The notes: generated from the sequence alone by a model not told the origin. DNA of 64,000 nucleotides from Kangiella sp. HD9-110m-PIT-SAG07 (GCA_003370465.1 QQTG01000022.1:1-64000); one strand, 5' to 3'; shown: positions 10,103 through 19,718, counted from the first letter of the stretch. Translations and numbers: made by a program.

Positions 10103-11170
10103 ATGAGTCACCCACTGGAAAATGATCGCTACATAAAAGCTACCCTACAGCAGGAAACCGACCGCACGCCGGTTTGGATGATGCGCCAGGCTGGGCGATA
10201 TTTGCCTGAGTACCGAGAGTTGCGAGCTGAAGCTGGTAGTTTTATGGACCTGTGCACTAACCCTGAGTTAGCTTGTGAGGTCACTATGCAACCTTTGCGC
10301 CGCTATCCATTGGATGCAGCCATTTTGTTCTCTGATATTTTAACGATTCCAGATGCCATGGGGTTAGGTCTGTACTTTACACCGGGCGAGGGACCTGCGT
10401 TTAAGAACGTAGTCCGTGATGAGGCGGCGGTTAAAGCATTACCAATTCCTGACCCTAATCAAGAGTTAAAGTATGTTACCGACGCGGTGAGCACTATTCG
10501 GCGTGAGCTTAAAGGTAGCGTTCCATTGATTGGATTTTCGGGCAGCCCGTGGACTTTAGCTACTTATATGGTTGAGGGTGGTACGACTAAGAACTTCTCA
10601 GAAGTTAAAGGTTTAATGTACGAAAACCCAAAAGCTATGCACATGCTTTTGGACAAACTGGCTGATTCAATTATCGTGTATTTAAACGCGCAAGTTGAAG
10701 CAGGAGCTCAAGCATTAATGATCTTCGATACGTGGGGCGGGGTCTTAACGCCGCGCGATTATCAAGAGTTTTCATTGCGCTATATGTCTAAAATCGTAGA
10801 TGGTTTGCAGCGTGAAAAAGATGGTCAAAAAATCCCTGTTACTTTATTCACAAAAGGCGGCGGTAAATGGCTTGATCTTATGGCGAAGACAGGTTGCGAC
10901 TGTTTAGGGGTGGACTGGACCACGGATCTGAATGAAGCAAGGAAACGTGTTGCTGGTAAAACAGCGCTACAGGGCAACATGGATCCTTCGTTATTGTATG
11001 CCTCAGATGACAGAATTCGTGAAGAAGTCGAGACTATCTTAGCGAGTTATGGACAAGGCAGCGGACATGTGTTTAATTTAGGACATGGGATTCATCAAAC
11101 GGTGAACCCTGAGAAAGCAGGCGTATTCATTAACGCTGTGCATGAGTTAAGCAAAAAATATCATCAATAA
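10103..11170 (+). CDS. hemE: Uroporphyrinogen decarboxylase
   Basis: Removes four carboxyl groups from uroporphyrinogen III to give coproporphyrinogen III in heme synthesis (cytoplasm). 355 residues, full length. Signature motifs [16 protein letters not shown] (about 22-37) and [13 protein letters not shown] (catalytic Asp near 78), with the C-terminal [14 protein letters not shown]. No cofactor is needed in this family. It probably has its own promoter and is followed 15 bases later by the YheT-type hydrolase gene. Confidence 0.97.
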   Translation: MSHPLENDRYIKATLQQETDRTPVWMMRQAGRYLPEYRELRAEAGSFMDLCTNPELACEVTMQPLRRYPLDAAILFSDILTIPDAMGLGLYFTPGEGPAFKNVVRDEAAVKALPIPDPNQELKYVTDAVSTIRRELKGSVPLIGFSGSPWTLATYMVEGGTTKNFSEVKGLMYENPKAMHMLLDKLADSIIVYLNAQVEAGAQALMIFDTWGGVLTPRDYQEFSLRYMSKIVDGLQREKDGQKIPVTLFTKGGGKWLDLMAKTGCDCLGVDWTTDLNEARKRVAGKTALQGNMDPSLLYASDDRIREEVETILASYGQGSGHVFNLGHGIHQTVNPEKAGVFINAVHELSKKYHQ

Positions 11171-11185
11171 ATAATATAAGGTTAT

Positions 11186-12160
11186 ATGCTTAAGGAAAGC
11201 CACTTTGATCCACCTTGGTGGTTAAAGAATCGACATCTACAAACGTTCTGGGCACCTCTAGCCCCAAAACTGCCTTTGCCGAAATTAACTCGTCAAAGGC
11301 TAGAGTTAAGTGATGGCGACTTCATTGACATGGACTGGGTCAATCCTGAAAGAGATGCTCCTACCGTTGTGTTGCTTCATGGTTTAGAGGGTGACGCTGA
11401 TTCACCCTACCTGCGTCGTATGCTGTTTCAAATTCAGCAGCGTCGTTGGCGTGGTGTGTTGGTATATTGGCGCGGATGCAGTGGGGAAGTTAATCGTCTC
11501 GATAAAACCTATCACTCAGGGCGCAGTGACGATCTTGATGAGGTCATCGCTGAGATTCATGCGAGTAAAGCACCAGAGAAACTGTTTGTTGCAGGCTACT
11601 CCTTAGGTGCAAACGTACTGCTTAAGTGGTTGGGAGAACAAGGGGAGCGTGCTAGCATCAATGCTGGCTGTGCGGTTTCTACGCCATTTAACTTAGCGAT
11701 TTGTGCTGACTCAATAGAGCAGGGTTTTTCGAAGATTTATAAATTCTATTTATTAAACTCGATGAAAAAACGTATTGTTCAAAAGTTTACTCCAGAGAGG
11801 CTATTAGAGTTACTAAATCTTTCGCCTCGAGACGTGATGGCGATTAACTCTTTTCGTGAGTTTGATAATCGAGTAACCTCTTTTTTGAATGAATTCGAGG
11901 ATGCGGATGATTATTACCGCAAAGCTTCTAGTATCTATTATCTAGGAGCAATCACAAAACCTGCGCTTGTGATTCATGCTGCTGATGATCCCTTTATGTC
12001 GCCTGAAATCATACCGAAAGAGGAACAGCTACCGGATAATTTAGAGTTGCTGATTAGTGAGCATGGTGGTCATGTAGGTTTTGTCTCAGCGCCAACCAGT
12101 AAAGGTGTCAGCTTCTACCTTGAGGAAACTATCCTCAATTATTTTGGGCGTTTCTTGTAA
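11186..12160 (+). CDS. YheT-family alpha/beta hydrolase
   Basis: Cytoplasmic hydrolase of the YheT/COG0429 family; substrate not known. 324 residues. The oxyanion region VLLHGLEGDADSPY lies near 64-77, the nucleophile elbow GYSLGANV near 138-145. The catalytic Asp is probably in HAADDPFM and the His in EHGGHVGF near the C-terminus. AAGG precedes the ATG and the gap to hemE is 15 bases, so it is probably co-transcribed. The family opens with the same DPPWWLKNRHLQT sequence in many proteobacteria. Confidence 0.88.
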   Translation: MLKESHFDPPWWLKNRHLQTFWAPLAPKLPLPKLTRQRLELSDGDFIDMDWVNPERDAPTVVLLHGLEGDADSPYLRRMLFQIQQRRWRGVLVYWRGCSGEVNRLDKTYHSGRSDDLDEVIAEIHASKAPEKLFVAGYSLGANVLLKWLGEQGERASINAGCAVSTPFNLAICADSIEQGFSKIYKFYLLNSMKKRIVQKFTPERLLELLNLSPRDVMAINSFREFDNRVTSFLNEFEDADDYYRKASSIYYLGAITKPALVIHAADDPFMSPEIIPKEEQLPDNLELLISEHGGHVGFVSAPTSKGVSFYLEETILNYFGRFL

Positions 12161-12238
12161 AACGCTCCCCATTAGGGCTTGCTCAAAATTTCTGCTATGC
12201 TGGAATTATTAACTCATTGAAATTAATCATATTTCATT

Positions 12239-13624
12239 ATGAACTTAGAAACGGAACTGCAAGACCTAAAACAACAGTATGCTAAAGAGCCTTTTCCGGC
12301 GCTTAAGCAACGTCTAAAGAATCTAGATAAACTCGCTAGCCTGCTGAAAGACAGTGAGGGTGAGTTAACTCAAGCCATTAACGATGACTTTAGCTATCGC
12401 TCCCCACTAGAAACTGAACTTGCCGAAATTTACCCATCGTTAAAGTCCATAAGTAACACAAAAAAACAGCTTAGTGATTGGATGGCTCCTGAAAAACGAT
12501 CAGTGAGTATTTGGTTTCGACCAGCTAAAGCAAGTGTCATGTACCAGCCCAAAGGGGTTGTCGGCATTATTGTACCGTGGAATTATCCGCTTTACCTGGC
12601 ATTGGGACCATTAATTGGGGCAATAGCCGCAGGAAATAGGGTTATGCTCAAAATGTCTGAGTTTACCCCTAAGTTTAGTCAGCGCTTCGCTGAGCTCTGC
12701 CATCAATACTTAGGAAAAGACTGGGTTAGGGTTGTTAATGGTGGGCCGGAAGTCGGGGAGGCGTTCTCCAAACTACCTTTTGACCATATGTTATTTACGG
12801 GATCTAGTAGAGTTGGCCGCGCAGTCATGCGTGCTGCCAGCGACAACCTAACACCAGTAACTTTAGAGTTAGGTGGCAAGTCGCCGACCATAATTGATCA
12901 ATCTTTTCCATTAAAGACTGCCGTAGAAAGGTTACTTTTTGGCAAGCTGCTTAATGCAGGGCAGACCTGTTTGGCGCCTGACTATATCTTTGTTCATAAA
13001 GATCAAGTTGAGGACTTCAAACGATTAGCTTCCTTAATTACGCAAGGCTTTTATCCTAATTGGAAAGAACAAGACTACACGGCCTTAGCTTCGGAAAAGC
13101 AGTTTGATCGCTATCAGAACCTGCTAGAAGACGCCAAAACAAAAGGAGCTGAGGTACTGCCGTTACTTTATACCACTGAGGCGGTGGGCAGAAAATTACC
13201 GCCAGTATTATTGTTTAATACCACTGAGGATATGTTAGTAAGGGAAGAAGAAATCTTCGGGCCGATGTTGCCGGTTGTCGAATATACTGAACACGAGGCT
13301 GTGATTGAGTACATCAATAGCCACCCTCGACCATTAGCGCTGTATTTATTTAGTGACAATAAAAAAGTGACGACAGACTATATGCTGAGAACGATTTCCG
13401 GAGGCGTGACACTCAATGACACCATTCTCCATGTTAGCCAAGAAGAATTGCCGTTCGGTGGCGTCGGCGCCAGTGGTATGGGGCACTACCATGGCGAGGA
13501 AGGCTTTAAAACTTTTTCAAAAGCAAAAAGCATTTTCAAACAAAGCCGATTTGCGGGGACGAAACTAATGTATCCGCCTCAAACAAAACTCTCTAAGTTT
13601 TTGTTAGGGTTGATGAAAAAGTAA
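12239..13624 (+). CDS. Aldehyde dehydrogenase of the coniferyl-aldehyde type
   Basis: NAD(P)-dependent oxidation of an aldehyde to its acid. 461 residues, the short class-3-like form without an N-terminal extension. Cofactor site VPWNYPL near 112-118 and FTGSSRVGR near 186-194; general base Glu210 in LELGGKSP; catalytic nucleophile Cys244 in NAGQTCLAPDY. The closest described family is coniferyl-aldehyde/fatty-aldehyde dehydrogenase; the true substrate cannot be read from sequence. The basic, hydrophobic C-terminus (KLSKFLLGLMKK) could lie on the membrane. Separate transcript likely (78-base gap). Confidence 0.88.
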   Translation: MNLETELQDLKQQYAKEPFPALKQRLKNLDKLASLLKDSEGELTQAINDDFSYRSPLETELAEIYPSLKSISNTKKQLSDWMAPEKRSVSIWFRPAKASVMYQPKGVVGIIVPWNYPLYLALGPLIGAIAAGNRVMLKMSEFTPKFSQRFAELCHQYLGKDWVRVVNGGPEVGEAFSKLPFDHMLFTGSSRVGRAVMRAASDNLTPVTLELGGKSPTIIDQSFPLKTAVERLLFGKLLNAGQTCLAPDYIFVHKDQVEDFKRLASLITQGFYPNWKEQDYTALASEKQFDRYQNLLEDAKTKGAEVLPLLYTTEAVGRKLPPVLLFNTTEDMLVREEEIFGPMLPVVEYTEHEAVIEYINSHPRPLALYLFSDNKKVTTDYMLRTISGGVTLNDTILHVSQEELPFGGVGASGMGHYHGEEGFKTFSKAKSIFKQSRFAGTKLMYPPQTKLSKFLLGLMKK

Positions 13625-13683
13625 AAATCAGGGTATTTTGTTGTAACTGAGAGCTGTAGTTTTTTATTGGGTACTTTCAGAGG

Positions 13684-13712
13684 TTAGTAAAAGGATGCAC
13701 AATCTTTATAAT
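13684..13712 (+). promoter_or_regulatory. Candidate promoter for coaD
   Basis: TTAGTA (13684-13689) and a perfect TATAAT (13707-13712) with a 17-base spacer, about 85 bases before the coaD ATG chosen here. The -35 matches 3 of 6 positions. Confidence 0.5.
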
Positions 13713-13739
13713 AGTACAAGACTTGTTCATTCTGCTTAA

Positions 13740-14279
<540 letters not shown>

Positions 14280-14366
14280 CCTCGAACTTGTTTACTATAT
14301 AAGCGATAATAGTGGTGAGTTTTTTATTAACTCGTTTTGAGAAACTAGAACATTTGGTGTAAATAA

Positions 14367-14633
<267 letters not shown>

Positions 14634-14635
14634 TG

Positions 14636-14681
14636 ATTAAGTCATAGTTATAGCGATTGTAGCTTTGCGCTATGACTTAAT
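14636..14681. repeat. Long inverted repeat after the ferredoxin gene
   Basis: ATTAAGTCATAG (14636-14647) is the exact reverse complement of CTATGACTTAAT (14670-14681), a 12-base arm with a 22-base loop. It starts 3 bases after the ferredoxin stop and ends 15 bases before the patatin ATG. It has no T-run, so it may be a weak terminator, an mRNA 3' stabiliser or a binding site. Confidence 0.6.
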
Positions 14682-14696
14682 TTCAAACACTACCTC

Positions 14697-15452
14697 ATGA
14701 CTTTAAAAGACTGGCTCGAAGCCGAACCTTTCACCTTAACCCTCTCCTCTGGTTTCTTTAGTTTTTTTGCTCATACGGGCATGTTAAGAGCCTTAGAGGA
14801 AGAAAACTTACTGCCACAACGCCTTACAGGCACTAGCGCGGGTGCTTTAGTGGCGAGTTGCTGGGCCGCTGGAATGGATACGAGCGATTTGAAAGGTGTT
14901 TTATTTAAGCTAAAGCGCCAAGACTTCTGGGATCCAGGCTTTGGTTGGGGCCTGCTCAAAGGTCAAAAATTTCAAGGTATCTTAAAGGATATTTTGCCGG
15001 TAAAGCGGTTTGATGAATGCCGAGCAGAGCTATCTTTATCAGCATATGACACTAAATCAAAATCAACCATTATCATTAATAGTGGTGAATTGATTCCAGC
15101 GATTTACGCATCCTGTGCGATCCCTTTTCTGTTTCATCCGATCCATTATAACGGTTACCGGTTGCTAGACGGTGGCATTAAAGATCGGCCTGCATTGGCT
15201 GATGTGAGAAATGACGAGAGAGTGTTTTATCATCACATCGTTTCTGTATCACCCTGGCGCAAAAAGGGCTCAAAAGCACTAGAAGTGCCGACAAAAAATA
15301 ATATGGCGTCACTACAACTTTATGACTTACCGAGAAGTGGGCCTACGAAGCTGAAAGTGGGTCCTGAAGCATATCAGGCTGCCTACGAGGCAACAAAGAA
15401 AGCTCTACAAAGAAATGTTGGGAGCGATGGCTGTATAAGCTTAGCCGTTTAA
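14697..15452 (+). CDS. Patatin-like phospholipase
   Basis: Ser-Asp dyad lipid acyl hydrolase. 251 residues. The nucleophile Ser is in LTGTSAGALVAS (GxSxG, near residue 45) and the catalytic Asp in RLLDGGIKDRPAL (DGG, near 158). The oxyanion region may be LSSGFFSFF near 15-23, less glycine-rich than the usual GGG(A)K. No signal peptide. Substrate unknown. Its 3' end overlaps the oppositely oriented DUF3301 gene by 4 bases. Confidence 0.85.
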   Translation: MTLKDWLEAEPFTLTLSSGFFSFFAHTGMLRALEEENLLPQRLTGTSAGALVASCWAAGMDTSDLKGVLFKLKRQDFWDPGFGWGLLKGQKFQGILKDILPVKRFDECRAELSLSAYDTKSKSTIIINSGELIPAIYASCAIPFLFHPIHYNGYRLLDGGIKDRPALADVRNDERVFYHHIVSVSPWRKKGSKALEVPTKNNMASLQLYDLPRSGPTKLKVGPEAYQAAYEATKKALQRNVGSDGCISLAV

Positions 15453-15748
15453 ACGGACTCCATTTCGACGATCACTGGCCACTTGCCCTGCATCACGATA
15501 TGGCCTTGATAGCGTTGTGCGCCATCAGTGGCGAATTCAAATTGGTAGCGTCTTAAAAAACGAATATTCCCTTCAATACTTTTATCAAAGTAGACTTTCT
15601 TTAATGCGACATAACCATCAAGATTTTGTACAGAAGCCTCTTGGCAAGCCTTCTGAGCGGCTTTATAAGCGGCTTCTTGGGTGCGGCGGATATTAACCCA
15701 AAGGCCAACGGCTAGGGCAATTGATAAGATAACGAGAAGATTAGTCAT
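15449..15748 (-). CDS. DUF3301 family membrane-anchored small protein
   Basis: 99 residues: an N-terminal hydrophobic helix (MTNLLVILSIALAVGLWV), then a cytoplasmic or periplasmic beta-rich part with the family-like patterns AAYKAAQKACQEASVQNLD and RFLRRYQFEFATDG. The family is common in gammaproteobacteria and has no known function. The gene overlaps the upstream yjbR-type gene by 4 bases (ATGA-type), so the two are co-translated. Family call made from pattern memory, not a search. Confidence 0.75.
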   Translation of the reverse strand: MTNLLVILSIALAVGLWVNIRRTQEAAYKAAQKACQEASVQNLDGYVALKKVYFDKSIEGNIRFLRRYQFEFATDGAQRYQGHIVMQGKWPVIVEMESV

Positions 15749-16110
15749 GGTGTTTTATTTAAGATCGCTTGTTGTTTCTTTTTAGTCAGTTTCGAGAAGA
15801 TCATATCGTAAGAGCCTTTGACTAGTTCTTCCAGCTGTTTTGGAGACAATACGCTTTCACGCTCGACGGATATCCAGTGGTAACGGGCTAGGTAAGGCGC
15901 TGGGATAATGCCTTCAATGTCTGTTAAAGCAACAAAATCAGCCGGAGATACTTTAAAGCAAATGCTCGTCGCACCTTTGTGGTCGCTGGACTTGGGGCAA
16001 AATACCACGAACATTTTTTCCGCAATACAATAAGTACGTTCGCTATCCCACTTAAGATCGAACTGGGCGCCTTTAAGGCTACTGCAGAACTGTTCAAGCT
16101 GTTTAAACAT
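15745..16110 (-). CDS. MmcQ/YjbR family protein
   Basis: 121 residues of the YjbR (CyaY-like fold) family, often annotated as DNA-binding with little evidence. The family pattern is visible: LKWDSERTYCIAEKMFVVF, then FKVSPADFVAL, then RYHWISVE followed by the C-terminal helix LEELVKGSYDMIFSKL. No membrane segment. First gene of a two-gene minus-strand unit with the DUF3301 gene; nothing around it points to a pathway. Confidence 0.85.
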   Translation of the reverse strand: MFKQLEQFCSSLKGAQFDLKWDSERTYCIAEKMFVVFCPKSSDHKGATSICFKVSPADFVALTDIEGIIPAPYLARYHWISVERESVLSPKQLEELVKGSYDMIFSKLTKKKQQAILNKTP

Positions 16111-16157
16111 AGCGGTTATTATAGAGAGATAAATGTAAGGAGGTAAATGCGAGCAAT

Positions 16158-16184
16158 AAAAAAGGCGACTTACGCCGCCTTTTA
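16158..16184 (-). terminator. Terminator after the exbD pair
   Basis: On the minus strand AAAAGGCG pairs with CGCCTTTT, followed by a T-run. It starts about 20 bases past the stop of the downstream ExbD-like gene and marks the end of that transcript. Confidence 0.75.
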
Positions 16185-16200
16185 AAAACTCAGAGCAGGG

Positions 16201-16614
16201 TCACTTCCCAGTAATCCATCGCGCTACGTTCACTTTCGAGACGCCAGCGGCATTAGCTTGGTCAACGGCTGTGACTAGCACATCGTTGATAGCTTCTTCA
16301 TGCACACGAACGAGTACAGGAGAGCGCGGATCGGCAGCCAGCTGCGTTTCAATGTTGGCGCGGATAGCCTCAGGGTCAATAGAACGTTCGTTCATGAAAA
16401 CGTTACTTTGATCGTCAATCGACACCACAATTAAAGGTGGTGGATTCTTCGGAGGCGTTGTATCTTGGTTCGTTGTCGGACGCGATATCTCGACCGTGTC
16501 TTCTCTCACGAATGAAGTTGTAACAATGAAGAAGATCAACATGATGAATACGATGTCTAGCATCGGTGTCATGTCAATCGCCGTATCTTCGTCTTCTCTA
16601 TGTTTTCTACGCAT
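16201..16614 (-). CDS. ExbD/TolR family biopolymer transporter (second of pair)
   Basis: 137 residues from ATG 16614. Proton-channel accessory subunit of the ExbB-ExbD type. Basic N-terminus, then IDMTPMLDIVFIMLIFFIVTTSF with the functionally essential membrane Asp in MLDIVF; a short periplasmic domain follows with a Pro-rich linker (TTPPKNPPPL). It is a clear paralog of the gene just upstream (same LVRVH and AVDQANxAGVSxVxVARW endings). No ExbB or TonB gene is nearby. A 20-codon in-frame extension upstream lacks a ribosome-binding site and was not used. Confidence 0.9.
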   Translation of the reverse strand: MRRKHREDEDTAIDMTPMLDIVFIMLIFFIVTTSFVREDTVEISRPTTNQDTTPPKNPPPLIVVSIDDQSNVFMNERSIDPEAIRANIETQLAADPRSPVLVRVHEEAINDVLVTAVDQANAAGVSKVNVARWITGK

Positions 16615-16811
16615 AATATATCTTATCCTGTCGCACTTTTTGCTACTTTTAACCAGTAAAAGCACTTGGCCCACAAAGGCGGCATTGTTTAATGTAATCG
16701 TTAAAGTATAACCGCCACATTAAATGTGATCCAGTCTTAAATGTCTACCCTAAATTATGTAAAAAAGGGAAAGTCGTACCTGTAAGTGTGACGCGAGTGC
16801 TTATATACAAC

Positions 16812-17228
16812 TTACTCACGCCAATTAGCGACGCTGACGCTACTAACTCCAGCCTTATTGGCCTGATCAACCGCAGAAACCATCGCATAGTGATGGGCAT
16901 CGGTGTGGACCCGGACAATAAGCGGCGCTTTAATATCTTTAACCAGCTGGCTTTCTAAGTTCGCTTGAATAGCTTCAATATCAATCATTCGGTTATTGAA
17001 TGAAATCTGATTTTGGTCATCAATTGTTAAAACCAGAGGTTGGATATCATTATTACAATCCTCTACACACTGAGCAGTCGGTTGTGCGATATTGACAGTG
17101 TCAGTTTGGACAAAACTGGTTGTGACAATAAAAAAGAGTAATAAAATGAAGACGATATCAAGCATTGATGTCATATCAACTTTGCTGTTATTCAAAGAAT
17201 TTTTAATTCTACGACGTGATTTTTTCAT
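16812..17228 (-). CDS. ExbD/TolR family biopolymer transporter (first of pair)
   Basis: 138 residues. Lys/Arg-rich N-terminus (MKKSRRRIKNS), then VDMTSMLDIVFILLLFFIVTTSF with the conserved membrane Asp, and a periplasmic domain that contains a Cys pair (QCVEDCNND) absent from its paralog. AAGGGG precedes the ATG. It has its own strong promoter and a 75-base leader with a hairpin. The 197-base gap to the second copy holds no gene I can see. In other bacteria such pairs work with ExbB and TonB; none is encoded here. Confidence 0.9.
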   Translation of the reverse strand: MKKSRRRIKNSLNNSKVDMTSMLDIVFILLLFFIVTTSFVQTDTVNIAQPTAQCVEDCNNDIQPLVLTIDDQNQISFNNRMIDIEAIQANLESQLVKDIKAPLIVRVHTDAHHYAMVSAVDQANKAGVSSVSVANWRE

Positions 17229-17268
17229 GCAGCACCCCTTAGCAATTGTTAGAGTCCAATCGCACTAG

Positions 17269-17292
17269 AGATGACTGGCACCTCAGTCATCT
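17269..17292 (-). repeat. Hairpin in the exbD leader
   Basis: AGATGACTG and CAGTCATCT form a perfect 9-base stem with a 6-base loop. It lies between the promoter (17310-17338) and the ribosome-binding site of the first ExbD-like gene. No T-run follows, so it is not a standard terminator. It could be an operator or RNA control element. Confidence 0.6.
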
Positions 17293-17309
17293 GACCAGCG
17301 CTTAGTTTC

Positions 17310-17338
17310 AATATAGCGCTAGAAAACGATTTTGGCAA
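17310..17338 (-). promoter_or_regulatory. Sigma-70 promoter for the exbD pair
   Basis: On the minus strand TTGCCA (17338-17333) and TATATT (17315-17310) with an exact 17-base spacer; each hexamer matches 5 of 6 consensus positions. It lies downstream of mutM and about 80 bases upstream of the first ExbD-like gene, so the pair is transcribed independently. Confidence 0.7.
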
Positions 17339-17368
17339 TCTAGAGGTCTTAATGAAGTCCGTTGAGAG

Positions 17369-18178
17369 TTAATTTTGACACGAAGGACAATAAAAACTCG
17401 ATCGCTGACCAAGTGTGATTTTTTTAATAACTGACTGACAGTTAGGGCAAGCTTCTCCTGCGCGTCCATAAACATTTAACTGTTGCGCAAAGTAGCCAGG
17501 AGAGCCATCGGTTTGCGTAAAGTCCTTGAGAGTCGTTCCGCCTTGCTGAATGGCTTTTTCGAGCACCAGCTTGATATTATTAGCTAACAGTTGACAGCGA
17601 GTCTTGCTAACTCGGTTTGCGGCTCTTTTGGGGTGAATGCCGCTGAGAAAGAGTGACTCACTGGCGTAAATATTACCAACGCCAACAACGACAGCGTTGG
17701 TCATGATGGCGTTTTTGATAGCACCTTTTCGTTTAGCAAGCTTGTGGTGAAGGTAATCACCATCAAAGTCATTGCTTAGCGGCTCGGGGCCAAGAGAGTG
17801 GATAATACTCAACTCTGAATCTTTAGGTTGCCACAAAACGGCACCAAAGCGGCGCGGATCGTTCAATCGCAGCGCTTTGCCGTTGTCGAATACGACTTCA
17901 AAGTGGTCGTGTTTTTTCAAAGGTGTACCCGCATCGACCACGCGCATCGTTCCTGACATGCCAAGGTGCATTACTACTGAGCCTGTCGTGAAGTGCCACA
18001 GCATGTATTTAGCTCGGCGCTCGATGTTGCCGCTTAGTTGTCCTTCGAGATGTTGTACCTCTAACGGAATAGGCCACCGGAGCTGAGTTTGATAAATATT
18101 CACAGCTTTAACGGTTTGACCGCAAATATGAGGCGCTAAGCCTCGAGTGGTAGTTTCGACTTCTGGAAGTTCAGGCAT
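17369..18178 (-). CDS. mutM: Formamidopyrimidine-DNA glycosylase
   Basis: Base excision repair glycosylase/AP lyase that removes 8-oxoguanine and formamidopyrimidines. 269 residues. N-terminal MPELPEVETT gives the catalytic Pro2/Glu3. The helix-two-turn-helix region GVGNIYASESLF is near 165-176. The zinc finger CPNCQ...CPSCQN closes the protein. Located beside rpmG/rpmB as in E. coli, but separated from them by a terminator. Confidence 0.97.
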   Translation of the reverse strand: MPELPEVETTTRGLAPHICGQTVKAVNIYQTQLRWPIPLEVQHLEGQLSGNIERRAKYMLWHFTTGSVVMHLGMSGTMRVVDAGTPLKKHDHFEVVFDNGKALRLNDPRRFGAVLWQPKDSELSIIHSLGPEPLSNDFDGDYLHHKLAKRKGAIKNAIMTNAVVVGVGNIYASESLFLSGIHPKRAANRVSKTRCQLLANNIKLVLEKAIQQGGTTLKDFTQTDGSPGYFAQQLNVYGRAGEACPNCQSVIKKITLGQRSSFYCPSCQN

Positions 18179-18239
18179 GACATTCTGACAAGATAATAGT
18201 TGAGTGCAAATAATAGAGTATTATTGTAGTTCAGAATAA

Positions 18240-18268
18240 CAAAAAGCCCAGCGTTAACTGGGCTTTTG
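18240..18268 (-). terminator. Terminator after rpmB-rpmG
   Basis: AAAAGCCCAG pairs perfectly with CTGGGCTTTT (10 bases, 6-base loop). Read on the minus strand it is followed by TTTTTG. It lies about 55 bases past the rpmG stop and insulates mutM from the ribosomal protein transcript. Confidence 0.85.
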
Positions 18269-18320
18269 TATACGTTTTCTTGGAGGCAGAAAACTGTAAA
18301 GCTAGATTAAGCTTTTGATA

Positions 18321-18476
18321 TTACTTAATTTTTGCTTCTTTATAAATTACATGCTTGCGAATGGTAGGATCAAACTTTTTGATCTCCATTTTGCCTGGCA
18401 TGTTTTTTTTGTTCTTGTCAGTGGTATAGAAGTGACCTGTACCAGCACTTGACACTAAACGGATTTTATCGCGCAT
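18321..18476 (-). CDS. rpmG: 50S ribosomal protein L33
   Basis: 51 residues, found by reading the minus strand directly. It starts [17 protein letters not shown] and continues [17 protein letters not shown] to a Lys-rich end (YKEAKIK). This is the Cys-free type of L33, so it needs no zinc. GGAGCTGAAAG precedes the ATG. It is 11 bases downstream of rpmB, the universal bacterial pairing. Confidence 0.97.
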   Translation of the reverse strand: MRDKIRLVSSAGTGHFYTTDKNKKNMPGKMEIKKFDPTIRKHVIYKEAKIK

Positions 18477-18487
18477 CTTTCAGCTCC

Positions 18488-18745
<258 letters not shown>

Positions 18746-18805
18746 TCATTACATTGCGGAAGGGAGAATGTCTTATCCCACCGCGACTCTTCAAATAGGG
18801 CGCAC

Positions 18806-18834
18806 TTTATACCAGAAAGCTGCCCCTTTGACAA
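18806..18834 (-). promoter_or_regulatory. Sigma-70 promoter of rpmB-rpmG with GC-rich discriminator
   Basis: On the minus strand TTGTCA (18834-18829), a 17-base spacer and TATAAA (18811-18806). The bases just after the -10 read GTGCGCCC. A GC-rich discriminator is typical of ribosomal promoters repressed by ppGpp/DksA in gammaproteobacteria. It would give a leader of about 75 bases. Confidence 0.8.
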
Positions 18835-18913
18835 CTAAACTCGCAATAAATGGCCAATTTACTCAGGATTTCAATGAAACATTGACAAAACCACGAGTAA
18901 ATGTCGAATTTGT

Positions 18914-19588
18914 TTAAATTAAGCCATGCTCCGCGAAGGAGTAGCTTTGGTTTTGCGCGATAATGATGTGGTCCAGTGTTCGAATATCCACGAGCTGTAA
19001 AGCTTGCTGGATGCGGTCGGTAATATGCCGATCGGAAGGACTGGGCTCTAAGCAATCACTCGGGTGGTTATGCGCCAATATCACTGCGGCGGCATGATAA
19101 CTCAGGGCTTTCTCGACCACAACCCTTGGGTGGACTTCTGAGCTATTTATTGTTCCTTGGAATAGCGTTTCTTGAACCAAAAGCTGGTGTTGGTTGTTTA
19201 AAAACAACACTAAGAACTGTTCGCGCTTATGGTGGCTAAGGAGGGATGATAAAAACTGCTTTACGTCGTCGGGCGAGGTAAAGTTTTGATTTTGTTGCAA
19301 GCTTTGTTGTAAGTAACGTTTAGAGAGCTCTAGGCTTGCTTGCAGCTGACAATATTTTGCATTACCCATACCAGGCTGTTGGATAAACTGATTAAGGTCA
19401 GCTTCGAGTAATTGACGTAACCCACCAAATTCTTTCAGTAGGTGACGCGATAAGTCGACCACGTTATGGGTTTTAGTGCCGGTGCGGAGGAATATCGCTA
19501 ATAACTCTGCGTCAGAGAGGCTACCGGCGCCATGTTTCATGAGCCGCTCGCGAGGCCTTTCCTGTTGTGGCCACTCCATAATTTTCAT
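18914..19588 (-). CDS. radC: RadC family JAB-domain protein
   Basis: 224 residues. N-terminal helix-hairpin-helix-like UPF0758 region (PRERLMKHGAGSLSDAELLAIFLRTGT). C-terminal JAB/MPN metalloprotease-like domain has the metal motif HNHPSDCLEPSPSD, which keeps the HxHx7SxxD pattern, with Asp where Gly is usual in HNHPSG. The cellular role remains unknown despite the repair-linked name. Divergent from coaBC, as in E. coli (yicR-dfp). Confidence 0.93.
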   Translation of the reverse strand: MKIMEWPQQERPRERLMKHGAGSLSDAELLAIFLRTGTKTHNVVDLSRHLLKEFGGLRQLLEADLNQFIQQPGMGNAKYCQLQASLELSKRYLQQSLQQNQNFTSPDDVKQFLSSLLSHHKREQFLVLFLNNQHQLLVQETLFQGTINSSEVHPRVVVEKALSYHAAAVILAHNHPSDCLEPSPSDRHITDRIQQALQLVDIRTLDHIIIAQNQSYSFAEHGLI

Positions 19589-19718
19589 TGATACATTCCT
19601 TGTAATTTAATGGGGTGTTGAGTTTTGTTTGGTTGGCTAATGTATTGAGCAGAGTGTAGTCGTTGTAGGAATATCTGTAATTAAGAATATGACTATAATT
19701 TTTGTGCGTAAAAGCGTA

